A DNA stretch of 64,000 bases from NCBI RefSeq assembly GCF_009687865.1, contig NZ_BLAE01000013.1, positions 62,001 through 126,000 of the forward strand, read 5' to 3'. The notes below the pieces were generated by a model. The model was not told the origin of the DNA. It was given only the letters and a program-made list of their open reading frames with translations, and did not search any database. Of this stretch, positions 34,493 through 42,153 are shown piece by piece. A program made the translations under genes and the position numbers. The stretch's first letter is position 1; each line of letters starts with the position of its first letter. Origin of the DNA: Acrocarpospora macrocephala (GTDB lineage: Bacteria; Actinomycetota; Actinomycetes; Streptosporangiales; Streptosporangiaceae).

Positions 34493-35650
34493 TCAGGTGA
34501 GCAGGGTGTGGGCCAGGCCGATGGCGGCGCCGCCGGCGATGTACCAGGCGCTGTTGAGCCTGGTCTTCCACAGCAGGCCCAGGGTGAGCAGGGCGATGGC
34601 CGCCGTCAGCGGGTCGATGATCGCGGTGAGGCCGAGCTGGTAGGACACTCCGGCCATCAGGGCGAGCGCGGCGGCGTTCACGCCGTCGAGCAGGGCGGAG
34701 GTCCACGCTGCCGAGCGCAGCTTGTCGGTGAGCTTGGTCAGCAGGCCGACGAACACGAATGAGGGCAGGAAGATGGCGACCGTGGCCAGGAACGCGCCGA
34801 TCGGTCCGGCGATCACGTAGCCGAGGAAGGTCGCCGTGGTGAAGACCGGGCCGGGGGTGACCTGCCCGATGGACACCGCGTCGATGAGCTGCTGCTCGGT
34901 GATCCAGCCGAGCCGCTCGACGAAGTCGCCGCGCAGGAATGCCAGCAGCACGTAGCCGCTGCCGTACAGCACAGCACCGATCTTCAGCATGGTCGTGAAC
35001 AGCTGGACCAGCTGGCCGCCGGTGGGATCGCCGAACACCGGGGAGCCGGCGAGCAGCGGGGCGGCGAGCATGCCGTGCGCCTGGTCGCGCGATGGGCGCG
35101 GCATCCGGGCGGCGGCCGCCAGCAGGGCCCCGGCGGCGAGCACGAGCAGCTCGTTGACGCCCAGCAGGTAGGCGGCCAGAGCGGCGACGGCCAGGACGCC
35201 AAGCCAGATGTTCTTGACCGCGGTGCGCAGCAGACCGAGCAAAGCGTGCGCGATGATCGCAATGACCGCCGGGACAATGCCATACAAGATGCCTTCGACC
35301 GCAGGTGTGTGGCCGTAGGTCACGTACGCCCATGCCAGCCCGGTGACCATAAGCGCGGCCGGAAGGATGAAACACACTCCCGCGGCGATGAGGCCACGCC
35401 ACCGAGCCCGGTCGAAGCCCAAGTGAATGGCCAGTTCGGTGGAGTTGGGGCCGGGGATCAGGTTGGTGGCGCCCATCAGGTCGACGAAGCGCTGGTCACT
35501 GACCCAGCCGCGGCGCTGGACCAGCTCATGGCGCATCATCGCGGTGTGGGCGACCGGCCCGCCGAAGGCGATGGTCCCCAGCTTGAGGAACAGCAGCGCC
35601 ACCTCCCGCCACGACGCTTGGCCGGGAGGTGCGGGCGGTTCCTGACTCAT
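34493..35650 (-). CDS. chrA: Chromate transporter ChrA
   Basis: 385 residues and about ten to twelve membrane helices. The two homologous halves are visible: the first starts LFLKLGTIAFGGPVAHTAMM with MGATNLIPGPNSTELAIHLG, the second repeats the pattern in LVQLFTTMLKIGAVLYGSG and IDAVSIGQVTPGPVFTTATF. FGGP and PGP are conserved ChrA marks. The protein exports chromate or related oxyanions; not all homologues confer resistance. The ATG at 35650 is preceded by an operator-like palindrome 27-45 nt upstream, and a PadR regulator gene lies immediately behind it. Confidence 0.9.
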   Translation of the reverse strand: MSQEPPAPPGQASWREVALLFLKLGTIAFGGPVAHTAMMRHELVQRRGWVSDQRFVDLMGATNLIPGPNSTELAIHLGFDRARWRGLIAAGVCFILPAALMVTGLAWAYVTYGHTPAVEGILYGIVPAVIAIIAHALLGLLRTAVKNIWLGVLAVAALAAYLLGVNELLVLAAGALLAAAARMPRPSRDQAHGMLAAPLLAGSPVFGDPTGGQLVQLFTTMLKIGAVLYGSGYVLLAFLRGDFVERLGWITEQQLIDAVSIGQVTPGPVFTTATFLGYVIAGPIGAFLATVAIFLPSFVFVGLLTKLTDKLRSAAWTSALLDGVNAAALALMAGVSYQLGLTAIIDPLTAAIALLTLGLLWKTRLNSAWYIAGGAAIGLAHTLLT

Positions 35651-35676
35651 GTGGGGGTTCTTTCCTTACGAGGACC

Positions 35677-35695
35677 GATATCGCCAGACGATATC
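35677..35695. promoter_or_regulatory. Putative PadR operator ahead of chrA
   Basis: GATATCG-ccaga-CGATATC is a perfect 7+7 palindrome with a 5-nt spacer, 27 nt upstream of the chrA start. A near copy with the same spacer occurs upstream of the padR gene. Confidence 0.6.
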
Positions 35696-35733
35696 AATAC
35701 GCCCGTGACAGGACGGTGAACGCCGTACGACGA

Positions 35734-36036
35734 TCAGGACTGCTTGGGGAGGACCTCTCGGGCCAGCTCAGCCAGCGCGGCCCGATCCTCGGCGAGCGCC
35801 GCATGCCCGGCCTCGGTGGCCCGATACACCCGCCGAACGCGACCATCGACGGTGCGCTGCTCGGAAACCAGCAGCCCGTCGGCTTCCAGCCGATGCAGCG
35901 TCGGATACAACGTCCCCGGGCTGATCGCATACCCATGCCGGGCCAGTTCCTCGGTCATCCAGGCACCGTGAATCTCCTGCTCGGCCGCATGATGCAGGAT
36001 GTGCAGCCGAACCGCACCACGCAGAAACTCCCGCAT
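35734..36036 (-). CDS. PadR-family transcriptional regulator
   Basis: 100 residues from the ATG at 36036; a GTG at 36054 would add six residues but is less well spaced. The winged helix-turn-helix is typical of PadR: LRGAVRLHILHHAAEQEIHG, then ARHGYAISPGTLYPTLHRLE and the wing ADGLLVSEQRTVDGRVRRVY. The PadR family binds inverted repeats as a dimer. It lies upstream of chrA in the same direction, and both its own promoter and that of chrA carry GATATCG-N5-CGATA, so autoregulation and control of chrA are likely. Effector unknown, possibly chromate or redox stress. Confidence 0.85.
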   Translation of the reverse strand: MREFLRGAVRLHILHHAAEQEIHGAWMTEELARHGYAISPGTLYPTLHRLEADGLLVSEQRTVDGRVRRVYRATEAGHAALAEDRAALAELAREVLPKQS

Positions 36037-36094
36037 CAGACCAGCCCTTCCCACCCGAGCCGTCCACGGACCTGACCAAAGAGGTGACGAATCC

Positions 36095-36113
36095 GATATC
36101 GGCTTCCGATACT
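36095..36113. promoter_or_regulatory. Putative PadR operator, autoregulatory copy
   Basis: GATATCG-gcttc-CGATACT has the same first half and spacer length as the chrA palindrome, with two differences in the last two bases. It lies 59 nt upstream of the padR start. Confidence 0.5.
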
Positions 36114-36244
36114 ACCGGCGACCGTGCCCCGCAGGCAGCGGTTAGCATCGTGGTCGCCGGGACGAAATCGGCCGCTAAACCGATGAGCGACATCATTGAA
36201 GTGACAGAATCGGCTGAGATCGCGAGGCAAAACGGGAGGTGAGT

Positions 36245-36946
36245 GTGGCGATCAATCGGTTCACGACACCGCTGTATGGCATCGCCGAAGCGGCGGGGTA
36301 TCTCGCCGTACCCCCGTCAACCTTCACCACGTGGGCCTTCGGTTATGAACGTCGTCTGCGTGACGGCCGAACCGTCCACGGCACCCCCGTGATCACGGCT
36401 GCACGACCGGACCGCCCCAATGAGGCGTCCGTGCCGTTCATCGGCCTAGCCGAGGGATACGCGCTGGCCGCCTTCCGGCAGGCGGGAGTGCCCCTCCAGC
36501 GGATCAGACCCGCCATCGACGCGCTCCAGCGCGAGCTCGGACTGGAGCACGCCCTGGCCAGCCGACGACTTTTCACCGACGGAGCTGAGGTGCTCTACGA
36601 CTACGCCGAGCACGTCGGCGACGAGTCCGCGCGAGAGTTGGTCGTCGTCCGCAATAGCCAACTGGTGTTCTCCGAGATCGTGGCCAGCTACCTACGCCGG
36701 GTGGACTTCGCCGCGGACGGATACGCCCAGGTCATCACTTTGCCGCAATACCGGGTCGCCGACGTGCGCGTCGATGCCGATCACGCGTTCGGGCGCCCCC
36801 GCTTCGCCCGAGGCGGTGCCAAACTCGAAGACGTCATCGACCTGTTCCAAGCCGGCGAGCCGGTCGACGTCGTGGCCGAGGAGTACGGACTCAGCAGAGA
36901 CGAAGTCGAGGACGCGCTCCGTGTCGCCACCCGAGCAGCAGCCTAA
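36245..36946 (+). CDS. DUF433-type antitoxin with helix-turn-helix, module 1
   Basis: 233 residues from the GTG at 36245, spaced 5 nt from GGGAGG; an earlier GTG at 36239 lies inside that site. The N-terminal 60 residues contain a helix-turn-helix-like AEAAGYLAVPPSTFTTWAFG, then a central helical region with PFIGLAEGYALAAFRQAG and QRIRPAIDALQ. The C-terminal DUF433 domain reads RFARGGAKLEDVIDLFQAG, then VAEEYGLSRDEVEDAL. DUF433 proteins are antitoxins of PIN-like toxins. The toxin gene starts inside this gene's 3' end and is frameshifted, so this antitoxin may be orphaned. It is a paralogue of the antitoxin at 48751. Confidence 0.8.
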   Translation: MAINRFTTPLYGIAEAAGYLAVPPSTFTTWAFGYERRLRDGRTVHGTPVITAARPDRPNEASVPFIGLAEGYALAAFRQAGVPLQRIRPAIDALQRELGLEHALASRRLFTDGAEVLYDYAEHVGDESARELVVVRNSQLVFSEIVASYLRRVDFAADGYAQVITLPQYRVADVRVDADHAFGRPRFARGGAKLEDVIDLFQAGEPVDVVAEEYGLSRDEVEDALRVATRAAA

Positions 36947-37350
36947 GTTCTTCGTCGACCGCAGTCTGGGACGAGTAGCTGTCCCAGGACTGCTTCGCGC
37001 TGCCGGTTGGGATCTGATCACCCTGGCCGAACACTACGGCGTACCCGAAGACGAAAAGGTCGAGGACACCCGCTGGATCGAGGACAGCGCCAAGCTCGGC
37101 TGGGCCGTACTGATGAAGGACAAACGCATCCGCTACCGGCAGGCCGAGATCGAAGCCGTCATCGAACACCAGGCCCGATGCTTCGTGGTTCCGCGGCGAC
37201 CTCACTTCCGCCGCCTACGCCGAACGATTTGTGACCAACCAGAAAGCGATCTTCGCTGCCACCGTCACCGCGGGCCCCTACATCTACGCCGTTCACGCCG
37301 ATCGGCTCGAACGCCTATATCCCCCACGCGACCAGATGCCAGCTGCTTAG
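36921..37350 (+). pseudogene. Frameshifted PIN-like toxin (VapC45/DUF5615 type), module 1
   Basis: From the GTG at 36921, overlapping the antitoxin by 26 nt, the N-terminal part is typical (KFFVDRSLGRVAVPGLLRAA, then TRWIEDSAKLGWAVLMKDKR). At about 37197 the frame changes: the original frame turns into Arg-rich nonsense, while the next frame gives DLTSAAYAERFVTNQKAIFA and AGPYIYAVHADRLERLYPPR to the TAG at 37350. The two parts align end to end with the intact toxin at 49471 (ARVFGLSNRQITGPEMARSF), so a 1-2 base change broke the gene. A loss of toxicity is expected unless the change is a sequencing error. Confidence 0.75.
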
Positions 37351-37404
37351 AAGTGATCATCGAGCACGGGCCCTGAAATCGCGACTCACCGCTGTCGATG
37401 TCGA

Positions 37405-38247
37405 TTAACCGAGGTCGGCGAGATCGTCCGGTGTGAGGCTGATGCGGTCGGCGCGCATGTTCTCCTCCAGGTGGGCGAGGGAGCCGGTGCCCGCGATGGC
37501 CAGTGTCACCGGTGAGATGGCCAGGAGCCAGGCGAGCGCGATCTGCGCGGTTGTCGCGCCGTGGCGGGCCGCGACCTTCTCCAGCCTGGTGGCGTCGATC
37601 GGGCGGAAGCCGCCGCCCAGCGGGAAGAAGGGCGCGAATCCGATCCCCGCCTCCTCGCAGGCGGCCAGCACCGCGGCGTCGCCACGATCGTGCACGTGGA
37701 AGGCGTTCTGGACCGCGGCCACCGGGGCGATCGCGCGGGCCTCGGCGAGCTGGGCGGCGTCCATGTTGCTCACCCCGAGGTGCCGGATCAGCCCCTCCTC
37801 CCGAAGTTCCGCCAGCGCCGCGAACCGGTCGGCGATCGAGACGCCACCGGGCCCGGACATCCCGCCGACGCGCAGGTAGACCAGGTCGAGGCGGTCCACG
37901 CCGAGATCGCGCAGGTTCCCCTCCACCAGCCCGCGAAGCTGCTCTGGGGCCGCCTCCTCGCTCGGCATGCCGTCGGGGCCGAGCAGCGGCCCGACTTTGG
38001 TCGCGATCACCAGCTCCTCCGGGTACGGCGCGAGCGCCCGGCGGATCAGATCGTTGGCCCGTACCTCGCCCCGCAGGTAGAAGCCGGCCGTGTCGATATG
38101 GTTCACGCCCAGCTCCACCGCACGGCGGAGAACGGCGATGCCGGTCGCGGGATCGCGTACCGGCCCCTGGAAAGTGCCCGTGGGCAGGCGCATCGCGCCG
38201 AAGCCCAGCCTGTTGATCGTCAGGTCGCTACCGAGAAGGAATGTCAT
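37405..38247 (-). CDS. Aldo/keto reductase
   Basis: 280 residues from the ATG at 38247; an upstream GTG/ATG at 38316 would overlap the divergent gene. Family marks: NRLGFGAMRLPTG at the barrel start, HIDTAGFYLRGE with the catalytic Asp and Tyr region, LVIATKVG with the catalytic Lys, DLVYLRVGG, and the nucleotide loop GTGSLAHLEENMRA. It reduces a carbonyl with NADPH; in the usual HLH part the His is replaced by Leu-Arg in DLVYLRV, seen in the oxidoreductase branch of the family. Divergent from the LuxR-type regulator by 67 nt, which probably controls it. Confidence 0.85.
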   Translation of the reverse strand: MTFLLGSDLTINRLGFGAMRLPTGTFQGPVRDPATGIAVLRRAVELGVNHIDTAGFYLRGEVRANDLIRRALAPYPEELVIATKVGPLLGPDGMPSEEAAPEQLRGLVEGNLRDLGVDRLDLVYLRVGGMSGPGGVSIADRFAALAELREEGLIRHLGVSNMDAAQLAEARAIAPVAAVQNAFHVHDRGDAAVLAACEEAGIGFAPFFPLGGGFRPIDATRLEKVAARHGATTAQIALAWLLAISPVTLAIAGTGSLAHLEENMRADRISLTPDDLADLG

Positions 38248-38314
38248 GGCCGCAGCCTGCCGACCGGCCAGGCATGAAAGCGACAGCGTGGCAGCTTGCT
38301 GCCAGACTGGCGGC

Positions 38315-38941
38315 ATGGAGGTCGTTACGGTTCACGGTGACCAGGAGCTGATACTTCGGGCGGGCCACTTGTTCGAGGGTGTGCGCGACGAGTTCGTCTG
38401 CGCGGCTGTGGACCTGGACACCTGGTCGCGGCGACCGGCACCCAATCGCATCCCCACCGGCCTCCCCGTGCGAAAGCTGTTCACTCCGGCGGCACTGATC
38501 GGCGAGCCGGACCGTCTGCATCTGCGCCAGATCGCGAGTAAGGGCGTGCGGGTGCGGATCAGCTCCAGCCCGCTGCCGTACGAGACGATCATCATTGACC
38601 GGCGGGTGATGATCCTGGCCGGTGCGGCCACGCCGACCGGCAGGCAGTACACCGTGACCACGGCGCCCACTCTGGTCGGTGGCGTGCACGCGCTGTTCGC
38701 GGCGGCCTGGGATGCGGCCACCGACCTGGACGCCTACTTCCGCGCCGAGATCCCGCACCTCGATCCCGCCGACCGCCCGGTCCTGCGCGCCCTCGCCGAC
38801 GGACTCACCGACCAAACCGCCGCCCGGCGGCTGGGCGTGTCGCTCCGCACCTACCGCAGACGCGTCGCCGACCTGATGACCAAGCTGAACGCCGACTCTC
38901 GCTTCCAGGCCGGGCACCGCGCGGGCGCGCTGGGCCTATGA
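38315..38941 (+). CDS. LuxR-type regulator with phospholipase-D-like sensory region
   Basis: 208 residues. The C-terminal 55 residues form a LuxR-type helix-turn-helix (VLRALADGLTDQTAARRLGV, then SLRTYRRRVADLMTKLNADS). The N-terminal about 140 residues, with the His-poor ILRAGHLFEGVRDEFVCAAV and VRISSSPLPYETIIIDRRV, look like the PLD-like sensor found in many short actinobacterial TrmB/LuxR regulators; catalytic residues are not evident. The start is the ATG at 38315 at a GGCGGC leader without a clear Shine-Dalgarno. It is divergent from the aldo/keto reductase, its likely target. The last codons overlap the opposite marR gene by 6 nt. Confidence 0.75.
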   Translation: MEVVTVHGDQELILRAGHLFEGVRDEFVCAAVDLDTWSRRPAPNRIPTGLPVRKLFTPAALIGEPDRLHLRQIASKGVRVRISSSPLPYETIIIDRRVMILAGAATPTGRQYTVTTAPTLVGGVHALFAAAWDAATDLDAYFRAEIPHLDPADRPVLRALADGLTDQTAARRLGVSLRTYRRRVADLMTKLNADSRFQAGHRAGALGL

Positions 38942-39376
38942 GCTGTCGTCGTTTCTGGTGACGAGGGATCGTAGCAGGCGCACTGCCTGCTCCAAAGTTC
39001 GCCGGTCGTCGTCGGGAAGCCGTTCGAGCCGCGCGGCCAGGACACCGACCCGCCGTGCCCGGCCGCGTTCCATCACAGACCGGCCTTTCTCGGTCGCGTG
39101 CACGACCATGGCGCGCCCGTCTTGCGGATGCGGGCGCCGTACAGCCAGACCGGCGGCTTCCAGAGCCGCCACGATGCGGCTCATCGTCGGGCCCGCGACC
39201 TGCTCTGCTTTGGCCAGTTCCGAGACTGTACGCGGGCCGCCCAGCGCCACGACCGACAGCGCCGACAGCCTGGCGGGCGTGATACCGAGTTCGGAGTCCA
39301 CCTCCCGCACCTTGCGCAGGAGGTGTATCGCGGCCGAGTGCAGGTCGGTTGCGAGCCGTTCCACGTCGTGGTCCAT
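38936..39376 (-). CDS. MarR-family transcriptional regulator
   Basis: 146 residues. The winged helix-turn-helix core is RTVSELAKAEQVAGPTMSRI followed by a wing RRPHPQDGRAMVVHATEKG, both diagnostic of MarR. The flanking helices form the dimerisation domain. It is divergent from the VOC protein gene with two direct repeats in between, so it probably represses that gene and itself. The effector is unknown; MarR proteins usually respond to phenolic compounds or oxidation. The ATG at 39376 reads MDHDVERLATDLHS. Confidence 0.9.
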   Translation of the reverse strand: MDHDVERLATDLHSAAIHLLRKVREVDSELGITPARLSALSVVALGGPRTVSELAKAEQVAGPTMSRIVAALEAAGLAVRRPHPQDGRAMVVHATEKGRSVMERGRARRVGVLAARLERLPDDDRRTLEQAVRLLRSLVTRNDDSS

Positions 39377-39391
39377 AACGGCAATTTACAT

Positions 39392-39429
39392 AGCTTTGCT
39401 ACGGGTCTAATATCCAGAGCATTGCTACG
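39392..39429. promoter_or_regulatory. Putative MarR operator: two near-identical 12-nt repeats
   Basis: AGCTTTGCTACG (39392-39403) and AGCATTGCTACG (39418-39429) are direct repeats with one difference, 26 bp apart. Each contains a small inverted repeat (AGC-TTT-GCT, AGC-ATT-GCT). They lie between the marR and VOC gene starts. Confidence 0.5.
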
Positions 39430-39455
39430 CAGTTTGACCGGCGGAGAGAGATGCG

Positions 39456-39827
39456 ATGAACGAGCAGCCATCCACCCTCGGGCAGGTCGCACAACGCGCC
39501 CACGATCTCGACCGGGCGACCACCTTCTACCGAGATGTCCTCGGATTGCGCCACATCGCCACCTACGACCCTCCCGGCTTGGTCTTCTTCGACCTGGGCA
39601 ACACCCGCCTCCTGATCGAGAAGGCCGCACCGTCGGCACGCCTCTACCTGCGAGTGAGCGACATCCACGCCGAGACCGCCCGCCTCAAAACCCTGAACGT
39701 GGAGATCGTGGAAGAACCCCAGTTGATCTTCTCCGACAGCACCGGCACCTTCGGATCCCCAGGCGCCGAGGTCTGGATCTCCGCCTTCACCGACTCCGAA
39801 GGCAACACCCTCTGCCTGATCACCTGA
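39456..39827 (+). CDS. VOC-superfamily (glyoxalase/dioxygenase-fold) protein
   Basis: 123 residues from the ATG at 39456, with GGAGAGAG about 6 nt upstream. One complete VOC half-pair: DLDRATTFYRDVLGLRHIAT, then the beta strand LVFFDLGNTRLLIEK, and the C-terminal SGSPGAEVWISAFTDSEGNT segment with the metal-binding acidic residue. The family covers glyoxalase I, extradiol dioxygenases, and antibiotic-binding or modifying proteins such as bleomycin resistance. A single short domain without its second half suggests a dimeric enzyme or binding protein. It is probably controlled by the adjacent MarR protein. Confidence 0.85.
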   Translation: MNEQPSTLGQVAQRAHDLDRATTFYRDVLGLRHIATYDPPGLVFFDLGNTRLLIEKAAPSARLYLRVSDIHAETARLKTLNVEIVEEPQLIFSDSTGTFGSPGAEVWISAFTDSEGNTLCLIT

Positions 39828-39943
39828 CGCCCTGCCGGGTGCGAACCGGCTCGATCTACCGGGCCCCGCCGGCGTCGCCGCTTGCAAGTGTGCGACAAGT
39901 GGCTCCTGGCAGGCTGAGCGGCAGACGTTCAGGGAAGGGGCCT

Positions 39944-41035
39944 ATGTTCGGGATCGTTCGCCCATGCCGGCACGGAATGTGCGGTGGACTGTTCAAGCAG
40001 TGGATGGCGCATCTGTGCGGGCTCTGCCTGGCGCTCAGGGACGAGCATGGGCACGCCGCCCGGCTGGTGACCAACTACGACGGCCTGCTGGTGTCGGTGC
40101 TGACCGAGGCGCAGACGCCGGCCGCCGCCCCTCGGCGGCGCGCGGCGGCCTGCGCTCTGCGCGGGTTCAAGAGCGCCGACGTCGTCGAGGCCGAGGGGGT
40201 ACGGCTGGCGGCTGCGGTCTCGCTGATCCTGGCCTCGGGCAAGCTCAGAGACCACATCGAGGACGGCGACGGCCTCTACGCCCGCCGGCTGGTGGCGGCC
40301 GGCGCGGGACGGGTGGCCGATCGCTGGTCGTCCGCCGGTTCCGGCACGGCCGCCGCGCTCCGGTTCGACCCGGCCCCGCTGCTGGGGGCGGTCCGGGAGC
40401 AGGCCCGGCTGGAGCGCCTGCCCACTGCGGGCCTGCTCCAGCTCACCGCCCCCACCGAGGCCGCGGTCGCCGCCGCCTTCGGGCACACCGCGACGCTGGC
40501 CGGAAATCCGCGCAACCGGGAGGCGCTGGAGGAGGCCGGGCGATACTTCGGCCGCCTGGCGCACCTGCTGGACGCCGTCGAGGACCTGGCCCGCGACCGC
40601 GCGAATGGCGTCTACAACCCGCTCGCCGCCTCAGGCACGGATCTGGCGGCCGCGCGGCGGCACTGCGACGACGCCGTACACGGATTACGGCTCGCGGTGG
40701 CGGAACTGGACCTGGAGCGACGCCACCTGGTCCACGCGCTGCTGGTCAGGGAGACCGGCCGCGCCACCGCCCGGATCTTCGGGGAGGCCGAGCAGGAGAG
40801 CCCCGAGGCGCCACCGCGTGATCCTCGGCTGAAGCCGGACCCCGGCGGGCTGCTGTCGCTGCTGTGCCTGTCGGCGTCCTGCTGCACCTGCGGGCTGTAC
40901 CGGCCGCCGTGGGACGAGGACCGGTACCAATCGGGCGGTGACCGGTGCGACCCCGGTGGCTGCGACGCCTGCGGCCAGTGCTGCAACGCGTGCTCGGGTT
41001 GCTGCGACTGCTGCAATTGCAGTTGCGACTGCTAG
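39944..41035 (+). CDS. DUF5685-family protein with Cys-rich C-terminal tail
   Basis: 363 residues from the ATG at 39944, with AGGGAAGGGG 3-12 nt upstream. The N-terminal 40 residues (MFGIVRPCRHGMCGGLFKQW, AHLCGLCLALRDEHGHAARL) are typical of DUF5685, a mainly actinobacterial family of all-helical proteins of unknown function, with conserved Cys and His. About 230 helical residues follow (SKLRDHIEDGD-type SGKLRDHIEDG, ARLVAAG). The last about 60 residues start with SCCTCGLYRPPWDE and end with a run of Cys-Gly-Asp motifs (GGCDACGQCCNACSGCCDC), 15 or more Cys. The tail could bind iron-sulphur clusters or metal, or cross-link. No partner gene is obvious. Confidence 0.85.
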   Translation: MFGIVRPCRHGMCGGLFKQWMAHLCGLCLALRDEHGHAARLVTNYDGLLVSVLTEAQTPAAAPRRRAAACALRGFKSADVVEAEGVRLAAAVSLILASGKLRDHIEDGDGLYARRLVAAGAGRVADRWSSAGSGTAAALRFDPAPLLGAVREQARLERLPTAGLLQLTAPTEAAVAAAFGHTATLAGNPRNREALEEAGRYFGRLAHLLDAVEDLARDRANGVYNPLAASGTDLAAARRHCDDAVHGLRLAVAELDLERRHLVHALLVRETGRATARIFGEAEQESPEAPPRDPRLKPDPGGLLSLLCLSASCCTCGLYRPPWDEDRYQSGGDRCDPGGCDACGQCCNACSGCCDCCNCSCDC

Positions 41036-41048
41036 AGAGCCGGCATCG

Positions 41049-41519
41049 TCAGTTGCAGTTGGTGTAGCCGGGCTTGAGTTTGGTCCATCCGCAGGTGTCA
41101 ATCTTCTTTCCGGTGGCGTTGCGGAGGGTCGCCGTGTCGCCGTCGTTGTTCCAGACATACTGCTTGCGGTTCCAGTACACGGTGGTGGCCGTATCCGTCC
41201 CCTGGCCGGTACGGACAACCAGGCGTTTCCCGGCTCTCAGCGTGACCTGGCCGAAGATGTATTTGTAGCCGGTCTCATCGCGGAGAACCCAGTTCTCGAG
41301 GTCGATCACCTTGCGCGTGGTGTTTTTGATAATCACATACTCGGCGTTGAGGCTGCTGTTGCTGCGGTAGTCCTTGCCCGGGCTGTCGTACCAAACCCGA
41401 ATGAACTGGACGATCGGCGTGGCAGCGTGGGCCGGCTGCGCGGCGATGAGCGCGGACGCTGCGAGAGAAACCGCAAGCGACGGGTAGGCGAGACGCAACG
41501 TGCTTCCCTTCACGGGCAA
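41049..41519 (-). CDS. Secreted lamin-tail-domain protein
   Basis: Up to 156 residues. A signal peptide (LAVSLAASALIAAQPAHA) with a cleavage site after AHA is followed by a lamin-tail (LTD) immunoglobulin-like domain: LNAEYVIIKNTTRKVIDLEN, WVLRDETGYKYIFG, and YVWNNDGDTATLRNATGKK. LTD domains in bacteria are found in extracellular proteins and nucleases; none of the usual partner domains is present. The start is uncertain: TTG at 41519, GTG at 41513, and TTG at 41498 are in frame, the last being nearest to a GAAGGGAAG. It converges on the DUF5685 gene, 13 nt apart. Confidence 0.75.
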   Translation of the reverse strand: MPVKGSTLRLAYPSLAVSLAASALIAAQPAHAATPIVQFIRVWYDSPGKDYRSNSSLNAEYVIIKNTTRKVIDLENWVLRDETGYKYIFGQVTLRAGKRLVVRTGQGTDTATTVYWNRKQYVWNNDGDTATLRNATGKKIDTCGWTKLKPGYTNCN

Positions 41520-41630
41520 TATGGGGCGCTATTCAAGACGCCCCTCGCCTCGCGAAGGTTGACACGAATTGTCCGCATTACAATTGGTCAATACCGGCGT
41601 GGGCTGTGATGCAGATCACATCTATTCGAC

Positions 41631-41661
41631 TTGAATTCGGTACCTAGGTACAGGCTTACGG
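41631..41661 (+). promoter_or_regulatory. MerR-type promoter with 19-bp spacer and GTAC-N4-GTAC operator
   Basis: TTGAAT (41631-41636), a 19-bp spacer and TTACGG (41656-41661) make the stretched promoter typical of MerR-regulated genes. The spacer contains the 12-bp palindrome GTACCTAGGTAC (41640-41651), the same GTAC-N4-GTAC arrangement as the classical mer operator. It precedes the operon at 41698, which itself encodes a MerR protein. Confidence 0.75.
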
Positions 41662-41697
41662 TCGACGTACGACGGACCGAAGGGCTGGAGTCTACCG

Positions 41698-42153
41698 ATG
41701 TCGAATCTGATGCAGGGCGGCGGTTGCGCCTGCTGCTCGCCGGCAGAGCTGCTGTCGATTAATGATCGGTTTGCCGCTGCGGCGCGGCGGCTTGGTCTCG
41801 GTGCCGAGTTGGGTGGCGGTGGGGATCCGGCAGCTTCCGTTTTGGAAGGCGAGCCGGCCATCGTGTGCACCCTGGAAGGTGGCGAGGCCATGCGTGAGCG
41901 GCTCCGCGAGTGGGAGCAGGTGATCGGTGAGGCCACTGGACGGGAAGCCGCCGATGGCGGGATCACTCTGACCTTCGCGCAGGACGGGCGGACGGCGGTG
42001 GAGTTGGCGCGGCTGGCCGTGGCCGAGTTCGCATGCTGCTCGTTCTTCACCTTCGCCCTGAGCGTCGGCCCGGCCGGGATGCGCTTCACGGTGACCGCCC
42101 CGGCTGAGGCACACGACGTGGTCGCCGCCTTGTTCGGCACGGCGACCTCATGA
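41698..42153 (+). CDS. Cys-rich protein of a MerR-controlled operon, unknown function
   Basis: 151 residues from the ATG at 41698, GGAG 7 nt upstream. Cys residues cluster as GGGCACCSP (Cys10, 12, 13) at the N-terminus and EFACCSFFTF (Cys113, 114), with one at 57. The C-terminal half reads like a small alpha/beta domain (FTFALSVGPAGMRFTVTAPA). The paired vicinal Cys in a MerR operon suggest binding of a soft metal such as mercury, but it is not the mercuric reductase MerA, nor MerP, and not clearly the lyase MerB. It is the first gene after a mer-like promoter and overlaps merR by 4 nt. Confidence 0.7.
   Translation: MSNLMQGGGCACCSPAELLSINDRFAAAARRLGLGAELGGGGDPAASVLEGEPAIVCTLEGGEAMRERLREWEQVIGEATGREAADGGITLTFAQDGRTAVELARLAVAEFACCSFFTFALSVGPAGMRFTVTAPAEAHDVVAALFGTATS

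Noticed and set aside
33162-35402. A 746-codon minus-strand frame across the SDR and chrA genes
   Set aside because: It is a shifted frame of both genes; the true frames carry TGATSGIG and the ChrA FGGP/PGP motifs.
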